Positions 39,275-49,268 of a stretch of 64,000 nucleotides of DNA are shown here, piece by piece. A program made the position numbers and the translations under genes. Numbering within the stretch: position 1 is the stretch's first letter; each line of letters opens with the position of its first letter. This DNA is from Mycolicibacterium madagascariense (GTDB taxonomy: Bacteria > Actinomycetota > Actinomycetes > Mycobacteriales > Mycobacteriaceae): NCBI RefSeq assembly GCF_010729665.1, contig NZ_AP022610.1, positions 1,798,001 through 1,862,000 on the forward strand, written 5' to 3'. The notes under the pieces were generated by a model, which was given only the letters and a program-made list of their open reading frames with translations, searched no databases and was not told the DNA's origin.

Positions 39275-40795
39275 ATGCCCATTGCTGATGGTGCGGTATT
39301 TGCTGGCTACACCATCATTCGTCTCTTGGGCACCGGAGGGATGGGGGAGGTCTACCTCGTGCAGCATCCGCGGTTGCCCCGCCGTGATGCGTTGAAGATC
39401 CTGCCCGCGGACGTCAGTGCGAATCCGGAATATCGCCAACGATTTGTACGTGAAGCCGAACTTGCCAGCTCCCTGTCTCACAGCCACATAGTTGCGGTCC
39501 ACGACCAAGGCGAGGACGACGGCCAGTTATGGATCGCAATGGCCTACGTCGAGGGAACCGATGCGGCCCAACTGGTTCGGGATCGGTACCCGCATGGCAT
39601 GCCGCGTAGAGAAGCCGTTGAGATTGTCTCAGCCATCGCTGATGCTCTCGACTACGCCCACGAAAGCTATTTGCTACACCGCGACGTCAAGCCGGCGAAC
39701 ATCTTGATTACCCATCCGAGCTCCGTTAATCGTCGAATCTTGTTGGCTGACTTCGGTATCGCTCGGGCTATGAATGAGACCAGCGGGCTGACGGCGACCA
39801 ACGTGGCCGTAGGGTCTGTCGCCTACGCAGCACCAGAGCAACTGATGGGCGAGTCGCTCGATGGGCGTGCGGATCAGTACGCGCTCGCATGCACGGCATT
39901 TCATCTGCTCACGGGCAGGCCACCATTCACGAACACCAACCCAGCAGTCGTGATTAGCAACCACTTATCACTACCGCCCCCACGGATCGGGGAGATTCGT
40001 CCCGACCTCGCCTCGTTCGAGAGCGCCCTGGGCGCGGGAATGGCCAAGACGCCGTTTCAGCGCTTCGATACGTGCCGTGAATTCGCGGCCGCGCTTGCGG
40101 ACGCCAATGCCGGTGCTCCAGGGCCGAACGATGCTACGCAGCGCGACATCCGAATTTCGCCCGACGCCGGCGGTGGCCCACCTCGTGGATCCTTGCCGAC
40201 CAAGGCAAGGGATTCGCCCACGCCACCTCGGCGTGCGGCGCTCACCGCAGGCGGCATCGTCGTTGCGTTGGTCGCGGTAGGGCTGGTGGCGTTCGTCGGC
40301 GCTCGGTTGGGAAAGACGGACCTTGCTCCATCGACGTTTGCCGGGCAGCCGACCTCCACCCTCCAACCCGCGACGACTCTCGAACCACTTCGTACGGTGA
40401 CTCAAACGGTTCCGCCCCTAACAGTCACGGCCCCGCCGCCGAGCTTGCCTCCGACCACGCCTCCTGGCGACCTGGGGTTGAGCACTCCGATGAGCTACCC
40501 GGCCTGCAACGGCCAGGGCATCGTCATCTTGGGTTCAGTGACAACCCCAGGGCTCTATGCCGCAAGCGTTCAACGCCTGTTGAACGACCATCCGGGTTCG
40601 TTCTATCTCCGGACGGATCGAACATGCCCCTCCCTGCGTCAAGCCACACCGGAGGGGAATCCGATCTACGCGGTCTACGAGCTGGGTGGTTCCAATCAGA
40701 GTGACCTGTGCGCGGCGGTTCGCAGTGCTGGCGGGGATGCCTACGGAAAGTTTCTGGACACGACGACTGATCCTGGATACGTCGTTCCCTGTTGA
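39275..40795 (+). CDS. Membrane Ser/Thr protein kinase 1 (group A)
   Basis: A 506-residue Hanks-type kinase, complete by motif: glycine loop GTGGMGEVY (19-27), Lys41, HRDVKPAN (135-142), DFG (159-161) and APE (186-188). A Pro-rich linker leads to a membrane helix at about 322-343, then a Thr/Pro stalk and an extracytoplasmic domain of about 110 residues. That domain starts near [17 protein letters not shown] and holds four Cys, ending GYVVPC. The fold is of a type attached to other actinobacterial kinases (from memory). Residues 1-275 align without gaps to the kinase at 40927-42459. Likely an envelope sensor; its ligand is unknown. Confidence 0.93.
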   Translation: MPIADGAVFAGYTIIRLLGTGGMGEVYLVQHPRLPRRDALKILPADVSANPEYRQRFVREAELASSLSHSHIVAVHDQGEDDGQLWIAMAYVEGTDAAQLVRDRYPHGMPRREAVEIVSAIADALDYAHESYLLHRDVKPANILITHPSSVNRRILLADFGIARAMNETSGLTATNVAVGSVAYAAPEQLMGESLDGRADQYALACTAFHLLTGRPPFTNTNPAVVISNHLSLPPPRIGEIRPDLASFESALGAGMAKTPFQRFDTCREFAAALADANAGAPGPNDATQRDIRISPDAGGGPPRGSLPTKARDSPTPPRRAALTAGGIVVALVAVGLVAFVGARLGKTDLAPSTFAGQPTSTLQPATTLEPLRTVTQTVPPLTVTAPPPSLPPTTPPGDLGLSTPMSYPACNGQGIVILGSVTTPGLYAASVQRLLNDHPGSFYLRTDRTCPSLRQATPEGNPIYAVYELGGSNQSDLCAAVRSAGGDAYGKFLDTTTDPGYVVPC

Positions 40796-40926
40796 GACGG
40801 TTGGATTCCGCCATGTCGGAGGCTGGTTGAGCCGGTTCGGCCTTTACGGAGAAGGCTAGAAGTTTGTGAAGGAGACAACACCACCGTCAAGGGATGGCGC
40901 GGTGCGGGGCGGGGCGGTGGAGAACA

Positions 40927-42459
40927 TCAAAGTCCGGATTCAATAGCAGGTTCGCTGGAGATGACGTTTCCGTTCTGAATGATCTGTAGCCCGGTAGAAC
41001 TAATTTCGTACTGAGCGTTCTCGGGAGAGTTGAGTGCGACGAACCCATTCCCTTGCGGATAGACGGTGTCGAGTTCGATCCCCGCGCCGTCGGAGAGACG
41101 GTAACCGCGGTAATACAGCTGATTCGTCTCGCTGCGACATACCACCAGGGCCGATTGGGCAGTGCGCACGAACAACTCTGAGTCATCACTGTCCAAGCAC
41201 CGGGCGCCCCCGCCGAAAGTGGTGAATCCATGGGCATCTACGTCGGCTGGGAGCGGTGGTAGCACATTGGCAGACGGTGTCTCGACGTTGAACGACGACG
41301 TGACCGTCACTGTCGACGGGGATGCGCTCGCCGTTGGCGACGTGTCCGGGGCAACCGCCGTCGGCGAAGTCGTCGCGCTCTGTTGAGGGCGCCCAAGTAT
41401 CAGCAGGAGTGAGACGAGGACCAGCCCTATCGTCAGCACAACGCCAAGCGCGATCAGCGCGGGCACGATAAGTGATCGCCGTCCGTCCGACGCGTTTGAA
41501 ACGGACTCCGGCGGGGCTGGTCTCGGCTCGTATGGAGTCGAAGCCATTCGGCTCTTTTCAGGCTGTGCGGTATGGGTGGGAGGAAACGCAGTGTGAAATG
41601 CCGATTGCCTGGCGACCGCCGCATTGCACGAGTCGGCGAGAGCCTTCGCAAATTCCTCACAAGTGCGGAATCGCTCGGCGGGGTCTCGGGCCATCCCACG
41701 TGCCAATACTGCGTCGAGGTCGACCAAGTCCGAGCGCACGTCCGTCAGGCGGGGCGCCGATGAATGGAGGCGACGGTTTATCAGCGCTGCCGGATTGGAT
41801 GTTGCATCCGGTGCTCGACCGGCTACCAGGTGAAATGCTGTGGCGGCCAATGCGTATTGATCTGCGCGACCGTCGATCGAGTCTCCAAGCAATTGTTCGG
41901 GCGCCGCGTAATGCAACGTGCCAAGCGTCATGTTGGTCGCGGTGAGCCCGCGGGTGTCGTCCAAGCGGCGCGCTATTCCGAAGTCAGTGAGCAGAACGCG
42001 ACGTTTTCCTGATCTAGGAGATGTGAGCAAAATATTGGCGGGTTTGACATCCCGATGCATCAAGCCTTGCGCGTGCGCGTAATCAAGGGCGTCGGCCGTG
42101 GCGGTGACGACTGCAACCGCCTCTGTCAAAGGCAATCCGCTAACGTACTGATCCCGCAACAGCTGACTAGCGTCTGATCCCTCGACGTAATCCATCGAAA
42201 TCCACAACTGTCCGTCGAATTCGCCGCGGTCATGCACTCCTACGATGTTGGGATGCCACAGCCCTGCCGCTGCGTCAGCCTCTCGATCGAATCGGCGTCG
42301 ATATTCGACGTCCTCGGCGAATGACAGCGGCAGAACCTTGAGGGCATCTCTTCGCGGTAATCGAGGATGGCGGACGAGATATACCTCGCCCATACCGCCG
42401 GAGCCCAGCAGAGCCTGCACTGTGTAACCGGCAAAGACGGAGCCGGGCGTCAAAGGCAT
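40927..42459 (-). CDS. Membrane Ser/Thr protein kinase 2 (group A)
   Basis: A 510-residue kinase, convergent with kinase 1 and its close paralogue: GSGGMGEVY, Lys41, [16 protein letters not shown] and APEQL lie at the same residue numbers. A membrane helix lies at about 331-355. The outer domain differs fully from kinase 1: after a Ser/Thr-rich stalk it runs from [15 protein letters not shown] to the C-terminus, with two Cys and repeated beta-type segments ([20 protein letters not shown]). The ATG is clear. It shares a divergent start region with the serine hydrolase at 42673. Active kinase is predicted; the signal is unknown. Confidence 0.93.
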   Translation of the reverse strand: MPLTPGSVFAGYTVQALLGSGGMGEVYLVRHPRLPRRDALKVLPLSFAEDVEYRRRFDREADAAAGLWHPNIVGVHDRGEFDGQLWISMDYVEGSDASQLLRDQYVSGLPLTEAVAVVTATADALDYAHAQGLMHRDVKPANILLTSPRSGKRRVLLTDFGIARRLDDTRGLTATNMTLGTLHYAAPEQLLGDSIDGRADQYALAATAFHLVAGRAPDATSNPAALINRRLHSSAPRLTDVRSDLVDLDAVLARGMARDPAERFRTCEEFAKALADSCNAAVARQSAFHTAFPPTHTAQPEKSRMASTPYEPRPAPPESVSNASDGRRSLIVPALIALGVVLTIGLVLVSLLLILGRPQQSATTSPTAVAPDTSPTASASPSTVTVTSSFNVETPSANVLPPLPADVDAHGFTTFGGGARCLDSDDSELFVRTAQSALVVCRSETNQLYYRGYRLSDGAGIELDTVYPQGNGFVALNSPENAQYEISSTGLQIIQNGNVISSEPAIESGL

Positions 42460-42672
42460 GCATGAATGCTAGCGAGCACGGACACGCGCCGTGTGGCTTG
42501 AGCAAGTCGACAACCGTTCGATGAAGAGGATGTGCGGCAACGCGCTCAAGAGTTATTGATGCTTGTTCTCGAGGGGGAGTTCCTGCCAGGTTTTGGGGCA
42601 TCAAGTGCTTTGGCCGCTACTCCAGCGTCAGTTTGCACCGACTGGCTGGCGTGCATAGGCGACACTGGGTCC

Positions 42673-43662
42673 ATGCGGGACCGCCACGACGACGACAAGC
42701 CGCCAACTCGGGCTCGACACGCCAAAGCCCCGCGCCGTGACCGCAGGCAAGTTATTCGAATGGTCGTAACCATTGGTTCGATAGTCGTCGGAGTGGGCGT
42801 GATCCTTGGTGGCATTGCGTTCGGAGAGCACGTGACGCCTCGCAGGGCGGCTTCCAAGCCCGCCGCTACCCCTACCAGCACCGTTGCCGCTCAACCGCCA
42901 GTTCTACCTACGCCCTCGGTAATGCCCACGCCGGGCATTGACAAGGGACTTGCGGCAGATTTCGCCGCCCTGTCCCCGACATTGAATGCGCGTGTGGGGG
43001 TGGTCATCCACGCCGTGGGCTCGGCGCCAGACGATCCGATCATCTTGGGAGACTGGCAGAGCGGGGTCGCATGGTCCACGAGCAAGGTGCCCTTGGTCGT
43101 CGCGGCGCTGCGGCTGCAGGATTCATCTGAGATCACCGAAGCGATGACGAAGGCGATCACGGAATCGGATAACGCTGCCGCAGAATCAATTTGGGAAGGA
43201 CTAGGCGATCCCACTCAGGCAGCCGAGCAAGTGCAGGGTGTGCTGCGCCAATATGGCGATCCGACCATCGTCCAGTCGACGAAAGTGCGACCGGAATATA
43301 CCGCGTTCGGGCAGACGGTGTGGCCGCTGGTCGACCAAAACCACTTCATGGCCGGAGCGATGTGCGATCCCAACAACTCTCAGGTCATCGACCTCATGGG
43401 GCGGGTCGAAGACGACCAGCGTTGGGGACTCGGCAGCATCGCCGGCGCCAAATTCAAGGGCGGTTGGGGCCCAGCGCCCTCCGGGAATTACCTCGTCCGT
43501 CAGATGGGCGTCATCCCCACACCTGGTGGTTTCACCGCCATCACGATTGCGGCGGAACCCAATTCGGGTTCATTCGCCGACGGTACGGAGGTACTCACCC
43601 GCGTCGCCCAATGGCTTGGTGAGCATCTCGCCGACTTGCCAGCCGCACAATGTGGTTCCTGA
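42673..43662 (+). CDS. Membrane-anchored SxxK serine hydrolase (class A beta-lactamase/PBP-like)
   Basis: A 329-residue protein: a basic cytoplasmic tail of about 27 residues, a membrane helix (about 28-50), a Pro/Thr linker, then an outer domain. The penicillin-recognising motifs are all present: S135-T-S-K138, S165-D-N167 and K262-G-G264. No omega-loop Glu of true beta-lactamases (ExxLN) was recognised. A transpeptidase or carboxypeptidase-like enzyme, or a beta-lactam binder, is therefore as likely as a beta-lactamase. The open frame extends upstream to 42532, but ATG 42673 fits the topology. The tail contains Thr residues reachable by the neighbouring kinases. Confidence 0.85.
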   Translation: MRDRHDDDKPPTRARHAKAPRRDRRQVIRMVVTIGSIVVGVGVILGGIAFGEHVTPRRAASKPAATPTSTVAAQPPVLPTPSVMPTPGIDKGLAADFAALSPTLNARVGVVIHAVGSAPDDPIILGDWQSGVAWSTSKVPLVVAALRLQDSSEITEAMTKAITESDNAAAESIWEGLGDPTQAAEQVQGVLRQYGDPTIVQSTKVRPEYTAFGQTVWPLVDQNHFMAGAMCDPNNSQVIDLMGRVEDDQRWGLGSIAGAKFKGGWGPAPSGNYLVRQMGVIPTPGGFTAITIAAEPNSGSFADGTEVLTRVAQWLGEHLADLPAAQCGS

Positions 43663-43684
43663 TCGTCAGTGACCGACAAGCGGG

Positions 43685-45226
43685 TCAGAAGATGAAGACG
43701 CGGGCGTTGCGACCTCCGGTGCAGGTGATCCAGCCGTCGGATCCGAATGCGGCGCACTGCATTACGAAGTTCGACCCATTACAGCTGGCGCCCGGCACCG
43801 TGCCGCACGGCACTGCACCTGCGGCGTACACCGTGCGCGGTGTCCGGTCGACTCCGCCGTATTGATTCCAGTACGCCGTCAATACATTGCCGGCGAAGAG
43901 GCAGGTGGTCTCGGCGGATCCGCGTCCGGAGTGCGTGCCAAAGCCGGTGTGGCCGTCCAGCGAAAGCCCGGCATTGCACGACTCGTTGGCGGCATCGAGG
44001 CCGCCGACCAGCGGTGGTATTGCCGGGATGAGAGGGGGCGGAGAGGGGGCCTGATTGGGTGCTGGTGCAGGATTCGACTGGCTGGGGGAAGCGATTGGCA
44101 CGGTGTAGCCGTTGCCGGGCGAGGAGGTGGTGGCGGGCGCGGTGTCGCGGTTGGCCAGCATGCCAATGACGACGCCGATGCCGCCGAGCAGCAGGGCTAC
44201 CGCGACGGCGATGATCGTGGGTATCAACCATGGCCGGGAAGCATTTGGTGCGGCTGACGCTGCCGCGCTCGCGGGCGCCACCACGTCAGTGGGCCAGTGC
44301 GCCTGAGGTTCCGAGAGTGGGGGCGGGGGGACGTTTGCATGCATTGTCGGCGCCGATGCGGCCGTCATCGGTCCTGACGACGGCCGGGAAAACGAGTCGT
44401 TGCGCAACGCACGCTCGGCAGCCCGGCCGAGCGCGCCGGCGCTGCCGTACCTGTCGTCGGGATCCTTTGCCATGCCGCGGGCGACGACGTCGTCGAAAGC
44501 CTCCGGTACTCGGTGATTGACCGCACTGGGCCGAGGTGGCGGACTGCTCACGTGGGCCGCGATCACCTGGCTCACGGTGTTGGCTGGAAATGGTCGGTCG
44601 CCGGTCAGCGCCTCGTAGAGGACGCAGGCCAATGAATAGACGTCGACGGCGGGAGTGGCAGGAGCGTCGTCGAATCGTTCCGGGGCCATGTAGGCGAAGG
44701 ACCCAACCGCGGTGCCAGCCATCGTCAAGCGGGAATCGCCATGCCCCTCTGCAATACCGAAGTCCACCAAGTAGGCGAAGTCGGCTTCGTTGACGACGAT
44801 GTTCTGCGGTTTGACGTCGCGGTGTATCAAACCCGCCTGGTGGGCGGCATCAAGCGCCGCGGCGACCTGTACCACGATCGACGCGGCACGCGCTGGTTGC
44901 AGAGGTCCCCCTGCAAGTAATTCATGCAGGTTCTGGCCCCGTACGAGCCGCATGTCGATGAAGAGGTTTCCGTCGACTTCCCCCCAGTCGTGAATGGGGA
45001 TGACGTGGGGCTCCTGCAGCACGGCGGCGGCATGGGACTCCCGCTGAAACCTGGTCCGAAACTGTTCGTTTCCGGAGTGCTGTGGCGACAGGATCTTCAG
45101 CGCGACGGTTCTGTTCTTCTGCGTGTCGTGAGCTTCGTAGACATCACCCATACCGCCTTGGCCTATCAAGCTGATGATGTCGTACTTGCCAAACCTCGAA
45201 CCGATGCGCAATTGCGCGTTGGCCAC
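43685..45226 (-). CDS. Membrane Ser/Thr protein kinase 3 (group B)
   Basis: A 513-residue kinase starting at GTG 45226, which has GGAGGGG just upstream; an ATG 21 bases earlier overlaps that ribosome-binding site. Motifs are GQGGMGDVY, VALKIL, HRDVKPQN, DFGIAEGHGD and a Thr-containing activation loop LTMAGTAVGSFAYMAPERF, as in the PknE/PknH type. The membrane helix is at about 334-357. The outer domain has six Cys (NESCNAGLSL, ETTCLF, VPCGTVPGASC, MQCAAF, ITCTGG) and Gly-rich segments. It is a paralogue of kinases 4 and 5 in the catalytic part only. Confidence 0.93.
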   Translation of the reverse strand: MANAQLRIGSRFGKYDIISLIGQGGMGDVYEAHDTQKNRTVALKILSPQHSGNEQFRTRFQRESHAAAVLQEPHVIPIHDWGEVDGNLFIDMRLVRGQNLHELLAGGPLQPARAASIVVQVAAALDAAHQAGLIHRDVKPQNIVVNEADFAYLVDFGIAEGHGDSRLTMAGTAVGSFAYMAPERFDDAPATPAVDVYSLACVLYEALTGDRPFPANTVSQVIAAHVSSPPPRPSAVNHRVPEAFDDVVARGMAKDPDDRYGSAGALGRAAERALRNDSFSRPSSGPMTAASAPTMHANVPPPPLSEPQAHWPTDVVAPASAAASAAPNASRPWLIPTIIAVAVALLLGGIGVVIGMLANRDTAPATTSSPGNGYTVPIASPSQSNPAPAPNQAPSPPPLIPAIPPLVGGLDAANESCNAGLSLDGHTGFGTHSGRGSAETTCLFAGNVLTAYWNQYGGVDRTPRTVYAAGAVPCGTVPGASCNGSNFVMQCAAFGSDGWITCTGGRNARVFIF

Positions 45227-45477
45227 GTCCCCCTCCTCACCCTCCACAGAGGATTATCGGGTGCGCGCGCCGGAAGCGCTCGGGTTTGCTCAACGCGATC
45301 GTGGACGAGGAGGCAGGACGTCGGAACGCTCCTCTTGCGAAGCCGCCAGCTGATCTTGAGTGCTTATGACGAAGACGAGTTTGCAACGCGGACGAACGTC
45401 GACTGCGTTAGCGTCGGTAGCAAGGCGCGCATTGCAGGCCAGATTCATCGATGCGCGGTCGAAGGGGAGGGGCTTCG

Positions 45478-46095
45478 ATGAACTATCCGCCACGACGCGA
45501 TCCCCACGGGCAGCCCATTTACGAGCGGTCAGAACCAGGAACTCGTGCGGGGGCACCGACGAGTCAACCTCGCGGTTTCCCTTTCATCGCCAACCTTGGC
45601 GTCATCGTGCTGGGGGTCGTCGGTTTCTTTCTGGGGTTCGCCCCCTACGCGAAGACTGGGGGCGGCGGTGACAACACGTTCCCCGATTCGGAAAACTTCT
45701 TCTTCAACGGGTTCAGCGGCGCTGGCACCACGTGTCTGGCGCTATTGCTGGCCGCGGCAACCGTCGCCGCGTTCGGAATGCTTCCCGGTCAGCGTGATCA
45801 CAATTCCGTCGTCGCCGGCTTGTCGCTTGCCGGGTCAGTGACGCTTCTTTTTCTGCTGGTAGGGCTCGAGCAGGGTCTCGAGGCTGGGGTGGGTCTCATT
45901 CTGGTACTCGTTGCCGCGTTCCTGCAGACCGCGCTCGCCGTCATCCAGTCGCTGGTATGCGCCGGAATCATCGGAGGTCGGCCGCAAAAGGCGTACGGTG
46001 TGCCGCCGCCGAGCGACCCAAATCAGACCATAGGGCCTTACGACCGGACTCAGGCTCCGCCCGGCTATCGGCGCGGCCCGTACGGACCGCGGTAG
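45478..46095 (+). CDS. Four-helix membrane protein, DUF5336-like
   Basis: A 205-residue protein with a polar Pro-rich N-terminal tail (MNYPPRRDPHGQPIYERSEPG), four membrane helices, and a polar Tyr/Pro-rich C-terminal tail ending GYRRGPYGPR. The GDNTFPDSENFFFNGFSGAG loop and overall layout resemble the mycobacterial 34-kDa antigenic protein Rv0954 (DUF5336). ATG 45478 has a strong GGGGAGGGG upstream. It diverges from kinase 3 and is followed 6 bases later by the metalloprotease gene, probably in one transcript. Both tails carry Ser/Thr and are kinase-accessible. Confidence 0.8.
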   Translation: MNYPPRRDPHGQPIYERSEPGTRAGAPTSQPRGFPFIANLGVIVLGVVGFFLGFAPYAKTGGGGDNTFPDSENFFFNGFSGAGTTCLALLLAAATVAAFGMLPGQRDHNSVVAGLSLAGSVTLLFLLVGLEQGLEAGVGLILVLVAAFLQTALAVIQSLVCAGIIGGRPQKAYGVPPPSDPNQTIGPYDRTQAPPGYRRGPYGPR

Positions 46096-46101
46096 CGACT
46101 A

Positions 46102-47553
46102 ATGAGTGGCGCACGCGGGCCCTTCCATGACCGGTCTGTGCGGTTGGCCGAACTGCTATGCGTAGCGTTGTTAGTAGCCGGTTGTACTACGAATGTCATG
46201 GCGGGACAAGCAATCTCGATGGTTTACGACCCCGAGCGAGCTGGCGGTCTTCCAGTCGCCGACGGACCGAGCGGAGTTCGTCCCGACGCTCCGCAACCGG
46301 CGGGCAAGGTCATAGGGTCCGACGGCGGCGACGCCGACCGGCTGGCGCTTCTTGCCGTTGACGACATCCAGGAGTTCTGGGAAGGCCACTACCTGCCGGA
46401 GTGGCCGGGCCGCTTCACCCCGGTGAGCGAATTAGTCTCTTACGACTCAACTGATCCACTGGCCCCCGACCTTTGTGGACAGCCGTCATACGGGGACCCC
46501 AACGCCCACTATTGTCCAACCAGCGACTCAATGAGCTGGGACCGCGGCGCGCTCATCCCGGTGGGACGAAAGTTTTATTCCGATGTGGCCATCGTCGCTG
46601 TGCTAGCGCATGAGTACGGACATGAGATTCAGCATCGGGCACGGTTGGTGGACGACGATGTGACTCGAACGATCGTGAAGGAGCAGGAGGCCGATTGCTT
46701 TTCTGGAGTCTATATACGTTGGGTGGCCGAAGGTCACTCTCGTCGCTTTACGATAAGCACGACGGATGGACTCGATCGCGTACTGGCTGGCGCGCTTTAC
46801 ATTCGTGATGCGCCCGGTGACGTGTCTGACCCGGCGGACGGACATGGATCGGCATTCGACCGAATTAGCGCATTTCAGAAGGGATTCGAAGGCGGTCCTC
46901 GAGTATGCGCCGATATCGACGAGCAGGAGATTGCGCAGCGAGGCCGGGGACTCCCTGCGTTGCCAGCGGGGGACGGGGGCGAAACACCTATAGACGATGA
47001 CTCGCTGTCGACCCTGCTGGAACTCCTCGGCGAGATCTTCCATCCGGCCCATCCACCCACGCTGACCGTCGGCGGCGACGGGTCCTGTCAGAATGCGAAG
47101 GCAAGTCCGCCTGCGTCGTATTGTCCTGCGACCAACACCATAAATATCAATTTGCCTGGCCTGCAAAAGGTGGCCGAGGTGAAGGACGAACAACATGACC
47201 AACACATCTTGCAAGGCGATGACACTGCCTTCTCCATGGTGACCTCTAGATACGCACTTGCGGTCGAGCGCGAGCAGGGTGCCGCATTGGACACCGAACA
47301 AGCCGCATTGCGGACCGCCTGTCTGACCGGTGTCGCGCAGAAGGCGATGGCAAGGCCCATTACCCTGGCATCGGGCAAGTCACTCGTGCTGTCCGCGGGC
47401 GATCTCGACGAGGCAGTGTCGGGTCTGCTGTCGAACCACCTCGTCGCCAGCGACACCGACGGGAGAAGTGTCCCAGCAGGTTTCACCCGAATCGACGCCT
47501 TCCGTTCCGGACTCATCGGCGACGCCGACAAGTGCTACCAGGTTTTCCCGTGA
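46102..47553 (+). CDS. Neutral zinc metallopeptidase lipoprotein (LpqM-like)
   Basis: A 483-residue predicted lipoprotein with a signal peptide ending LLVAGC (Cys28) and a zinc-protease motif HEYGH (170-174). The third ligand is probably Glu in KEQEAD (about 196). Further conserved parts are SMSWDRGALIPVGRKFYSDVAIVAVLAHEYGH and ADCFSGVYIRWV. GTG 46138 is a possible shorter start giving a cleaner signal peptide. It resembles mycobacterial LpqM-type peptidases (from memory). Substrate unknown. Its stop overlaps the next start, so the pair is translationally coupled. Confidence 0.87.
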   Translation: MSGARGPFHDRSVRLAELLCVALLVAGCTTNVMAGQAISMVYDPERAGGLPVADGPSGVRPDAPQPAGKVIGSDGGDADRLALLAVDDIQEFWEGHYLPEWPGRFTPVSELVSYDSTDPLAPDLCGQPSYGDPNAHYCPTSDSMSWDRGALIPVGRKFYSDVAIVAVLAHEYGHEIQHRARLVDDDVTRTIVKEQEADCFSGVYIRWVAEGHSRRFTISTTDGLDRVLAGALYIRDAPGDVSDPADGHGSAFDRISAFQKGFEGGPRVCADIDEQEIAQRGRGLPALPAGDGGETPIDDDSLSTLLELLGEIFHPAHPPTLTVGGDGSCQNAKASPPASYCPATNTININLPGLQKVAEVKDEQHDQHILQGDDTAFSMVTSRYALAVEREQGAALDTEQAALRTACLTGVAQKAMARPITLASGKSLVLSAGDLDEAVSGLLSNHLVASDTDGRSVPAGFTRIDAFRSGLIGDADKCYQVFP

Positions 47554-48134
47554 ACGACCCTCAGACCCCGAGGCCTGCCGGTCGTCAGGGCCAGTGGTGG
47601 CAGGACAAGACGAAAGACAGTCTTTCCCGTCGCGACCAGGCCGGCCAAGGGTTTCCAAGTCCAGCGTCTCCGCCATCGAGAACGTATCGCGCACAAGCAA
47701 ATTGGGCGCGAGCGACCCAATTGCGTGACCGCCGAATGTCAGTCCCTTCGTCTGCGCAGGCAACGCCTGGCGAGCGTGATCCGAAACGGCCGGGTGCGTT
47801 CTCGCTTCGGCGGGTCGTCATTGGCATCGGCATCTTGCTCCTGGTCGCAGAATCCGTAGCGCTAATTCTTGGGGTAAACCAGCTAGGCGCATTCGGGGGC
47901 GACCAACTCGACGTGGTCAAGGTGCAAGCCGGAGTACAACGCATCCTCAGTGACCCTGTATACGGTTACGGTGGCCACGCGGTTACCTCGGTCAGTTGCA
48001 ACCACGGACGCAACCCAAGCGGGAACAAAGGGAATAGTTTCACCTGCGCGGTGACCGTAGACGGAACGGCCCAGCAGGTCAGAGTTGTGGTGGAAGACGA
48101 CACGGGTACCTACGCCGTCGATCGACCGCAGTAA
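47550..48134 (+). CDS. DUF4333-domain membrane protein
   Basis: A 194-residue protein with a GTG start overlapping the metallopeptidase stop by 4 bases. A cytoplasmic N-terminal region of about 90 residues, rich in Ser, Thr, Arg and Gln, precedes one membrane helix (RRVVIGIGILLLVAESVALIL). The outer domain has the DUF4333 pattern: VQAGVQRILSDPVYGYG, VTSVSCNHG, SFTCAVTVDG. DUF4333 domains recur in mycobacterial lipoproteins and kinase-linked proteins; their role is unknown. The long Ser/Thr-bearing tail is a plausible kinase target. Confidence 0.82.
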   Translation: MNDPQTPRPAGRQGQWWQDKTKDSLSRRDQAGQGFPSPASPPSRTYRAQANWARATQLRDRRMSVPSSAQATPGERDPKRPGAFSLRRVVIGIGILLLVAESVALILGVNQLGAFGGDQLDVVKVQAGVQRILSDPVYGYGGHAVTSVSCNHGRNPSGNKGNSFTCAVTVDGTAQQVRVVVEDDTGTYAVDRPQ

Positions 48135-48179
48135 TCCGAGTTCGCAACCGCCCCCTGGGTTCGCTTCGTGCCCCGAGGT

Positions 48180-48956
48180 TCAGCTCGAGCCGGATCTTTG
48201 CATCAGGAAGGCGACGATCCCGTGGGTAATGGCATCCGCGTACAGCTGACGCCCGTCGCTGGTTTCCATCTGGGCGGCGTCGTTTGGGTTGCGCATGTTG
48301 CCGACCTCGACCAAGACTGCGGGGTACTGGGCGAGGTTGAGGCCCGTCAGATCGGCACGGCCATAAAGTCCACCATTGCCGATGTAGGTAGACGGCTGCA
48401 TCCCGGAAGCGACCAAGGAATCGCGCATGGTCTCGGCTAACTGAATCGCCGGGCCGCTCTGGGCTGAATTTAGCGGGGGATCCGAATAGTTGACGTGGAA
48501 GCCACGTCCGGTGGCCGGGCCGCCGTCGGCATGAATGCTGACCTCAGCGTCGGGGTGCATGGAGTTGGCGGCGGCGGCGCGCTGATCGTTGCAGGGCGCC
48601 ACGGAGGTGTCGTCGGAACGCGACAACTCGACGATGACGCCCATTGCGGTGAGCTCGGCGGCGATGCGGTTCGCCAGGTCCCAGTTGAAGGCGTGCTCGG
48701 GGTATCCGTCGTCGGTGGAGGTCCCCGTCGTCTCACAATCCTTCGTTCCGCCGCGGCCGGTCGGAACTTGCCGCGTGATGGAGGAGTCGTTGACGCCGCT
48801 ATGACCTGGATCGAGGAAGACCGACAAGCCCGCAATGCCTGTAGCCCGCGCGGACGGAACATAGGCCACGAAGAGAAGTGAGAACAGAAGCATCGTGGCT
48901 ACCGCTGCCGATCCTGCGAGCCGCTTACGTTTCCGGGACCAGTCGGGTGATTTCAC
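48180..48956 (-). CDS. N-acetylmuramoyl-L-alanine amidase (Amidase_3, Rv3717-like)
   Basis: A zinc amidase of about 258 residues that cuts the lactyl-peptide bond of peptidoglycan. Motifs in order are FLDPGHSG (zinc His), YPEHAFNWDLA (zinc Glu), VSIHADGG (zinc His) and VLVEVGNMRNPNDA (catalytic Glu). The N-terminus has RKRKR followed by a hydrophobic segment and ARATG, an exported signal. GTG 48956 has GGGGG upstream and gives a good signal peptide; GTG 49013 would add 19 residues. It diverges from kinase 4. A small single-domain amidase of this kind (Rv3717) is known in M. tuberculosis. Confidence 0.9.
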   Translation of the reverse strand: MKSPDWSRKRKRLAGSAAVATMLLFSLLFVAYVPSARATGIAGLSVFLDPGHSGVNDSSITRQVPTGRGGTKDCETTGTSTDDGYPEHAFNWDLANRIAAELTAMGVIVELSRSDDTSVAPCNDQRAAAANSMHPDAEVSIHADGGPATGRGFHVNYSDPPLNSAQSGPAIQLAETMRDSLVASGMQPSTYIGNGGLYGRADLTGLNLAQYPAVLVEVGNMRNPNDAAQMETSDGRQLYADAITHGIVAFLMQRSGSS

Positions 48957-49268
48957 CAAGCCCCCGGAGTGCGCGTTGGAAATCTTCCCTCCGCGTTCAA
49001 CTGCAATTGTCACGGTGATCAGTGTGCCCTGATCAGTCTCGGGCCGGTGAGCCAGTGGATGAAAGCAGGCTCGACCAACTTGGGCCTACCGTCTGAACCA
49101 GGGATCGTCGGAACGGTGCGTGCGGTGCAGTCCGTCAGCTATGCTGGCAAAGCCGCGGGGGTGCGGTTTCTTTTGCTGTCGGGGGACTCATCGGCTGGCG
49201 ACCGGACCCTTCGGACAATCTGCAGCAGCGTCGAAGGTGATCATGACTCGTCAGCCGAGGTTTCAGAA

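Noticed and set aside
42673..43662. Calling the serine hydrolase a true class A beta-lactamase
   Set aside because: SxxK, SDN and KGG are present, but the omega-loop Glu needed for deacylation was not recognised. A carboxypeptidase or binder role fits equally well.
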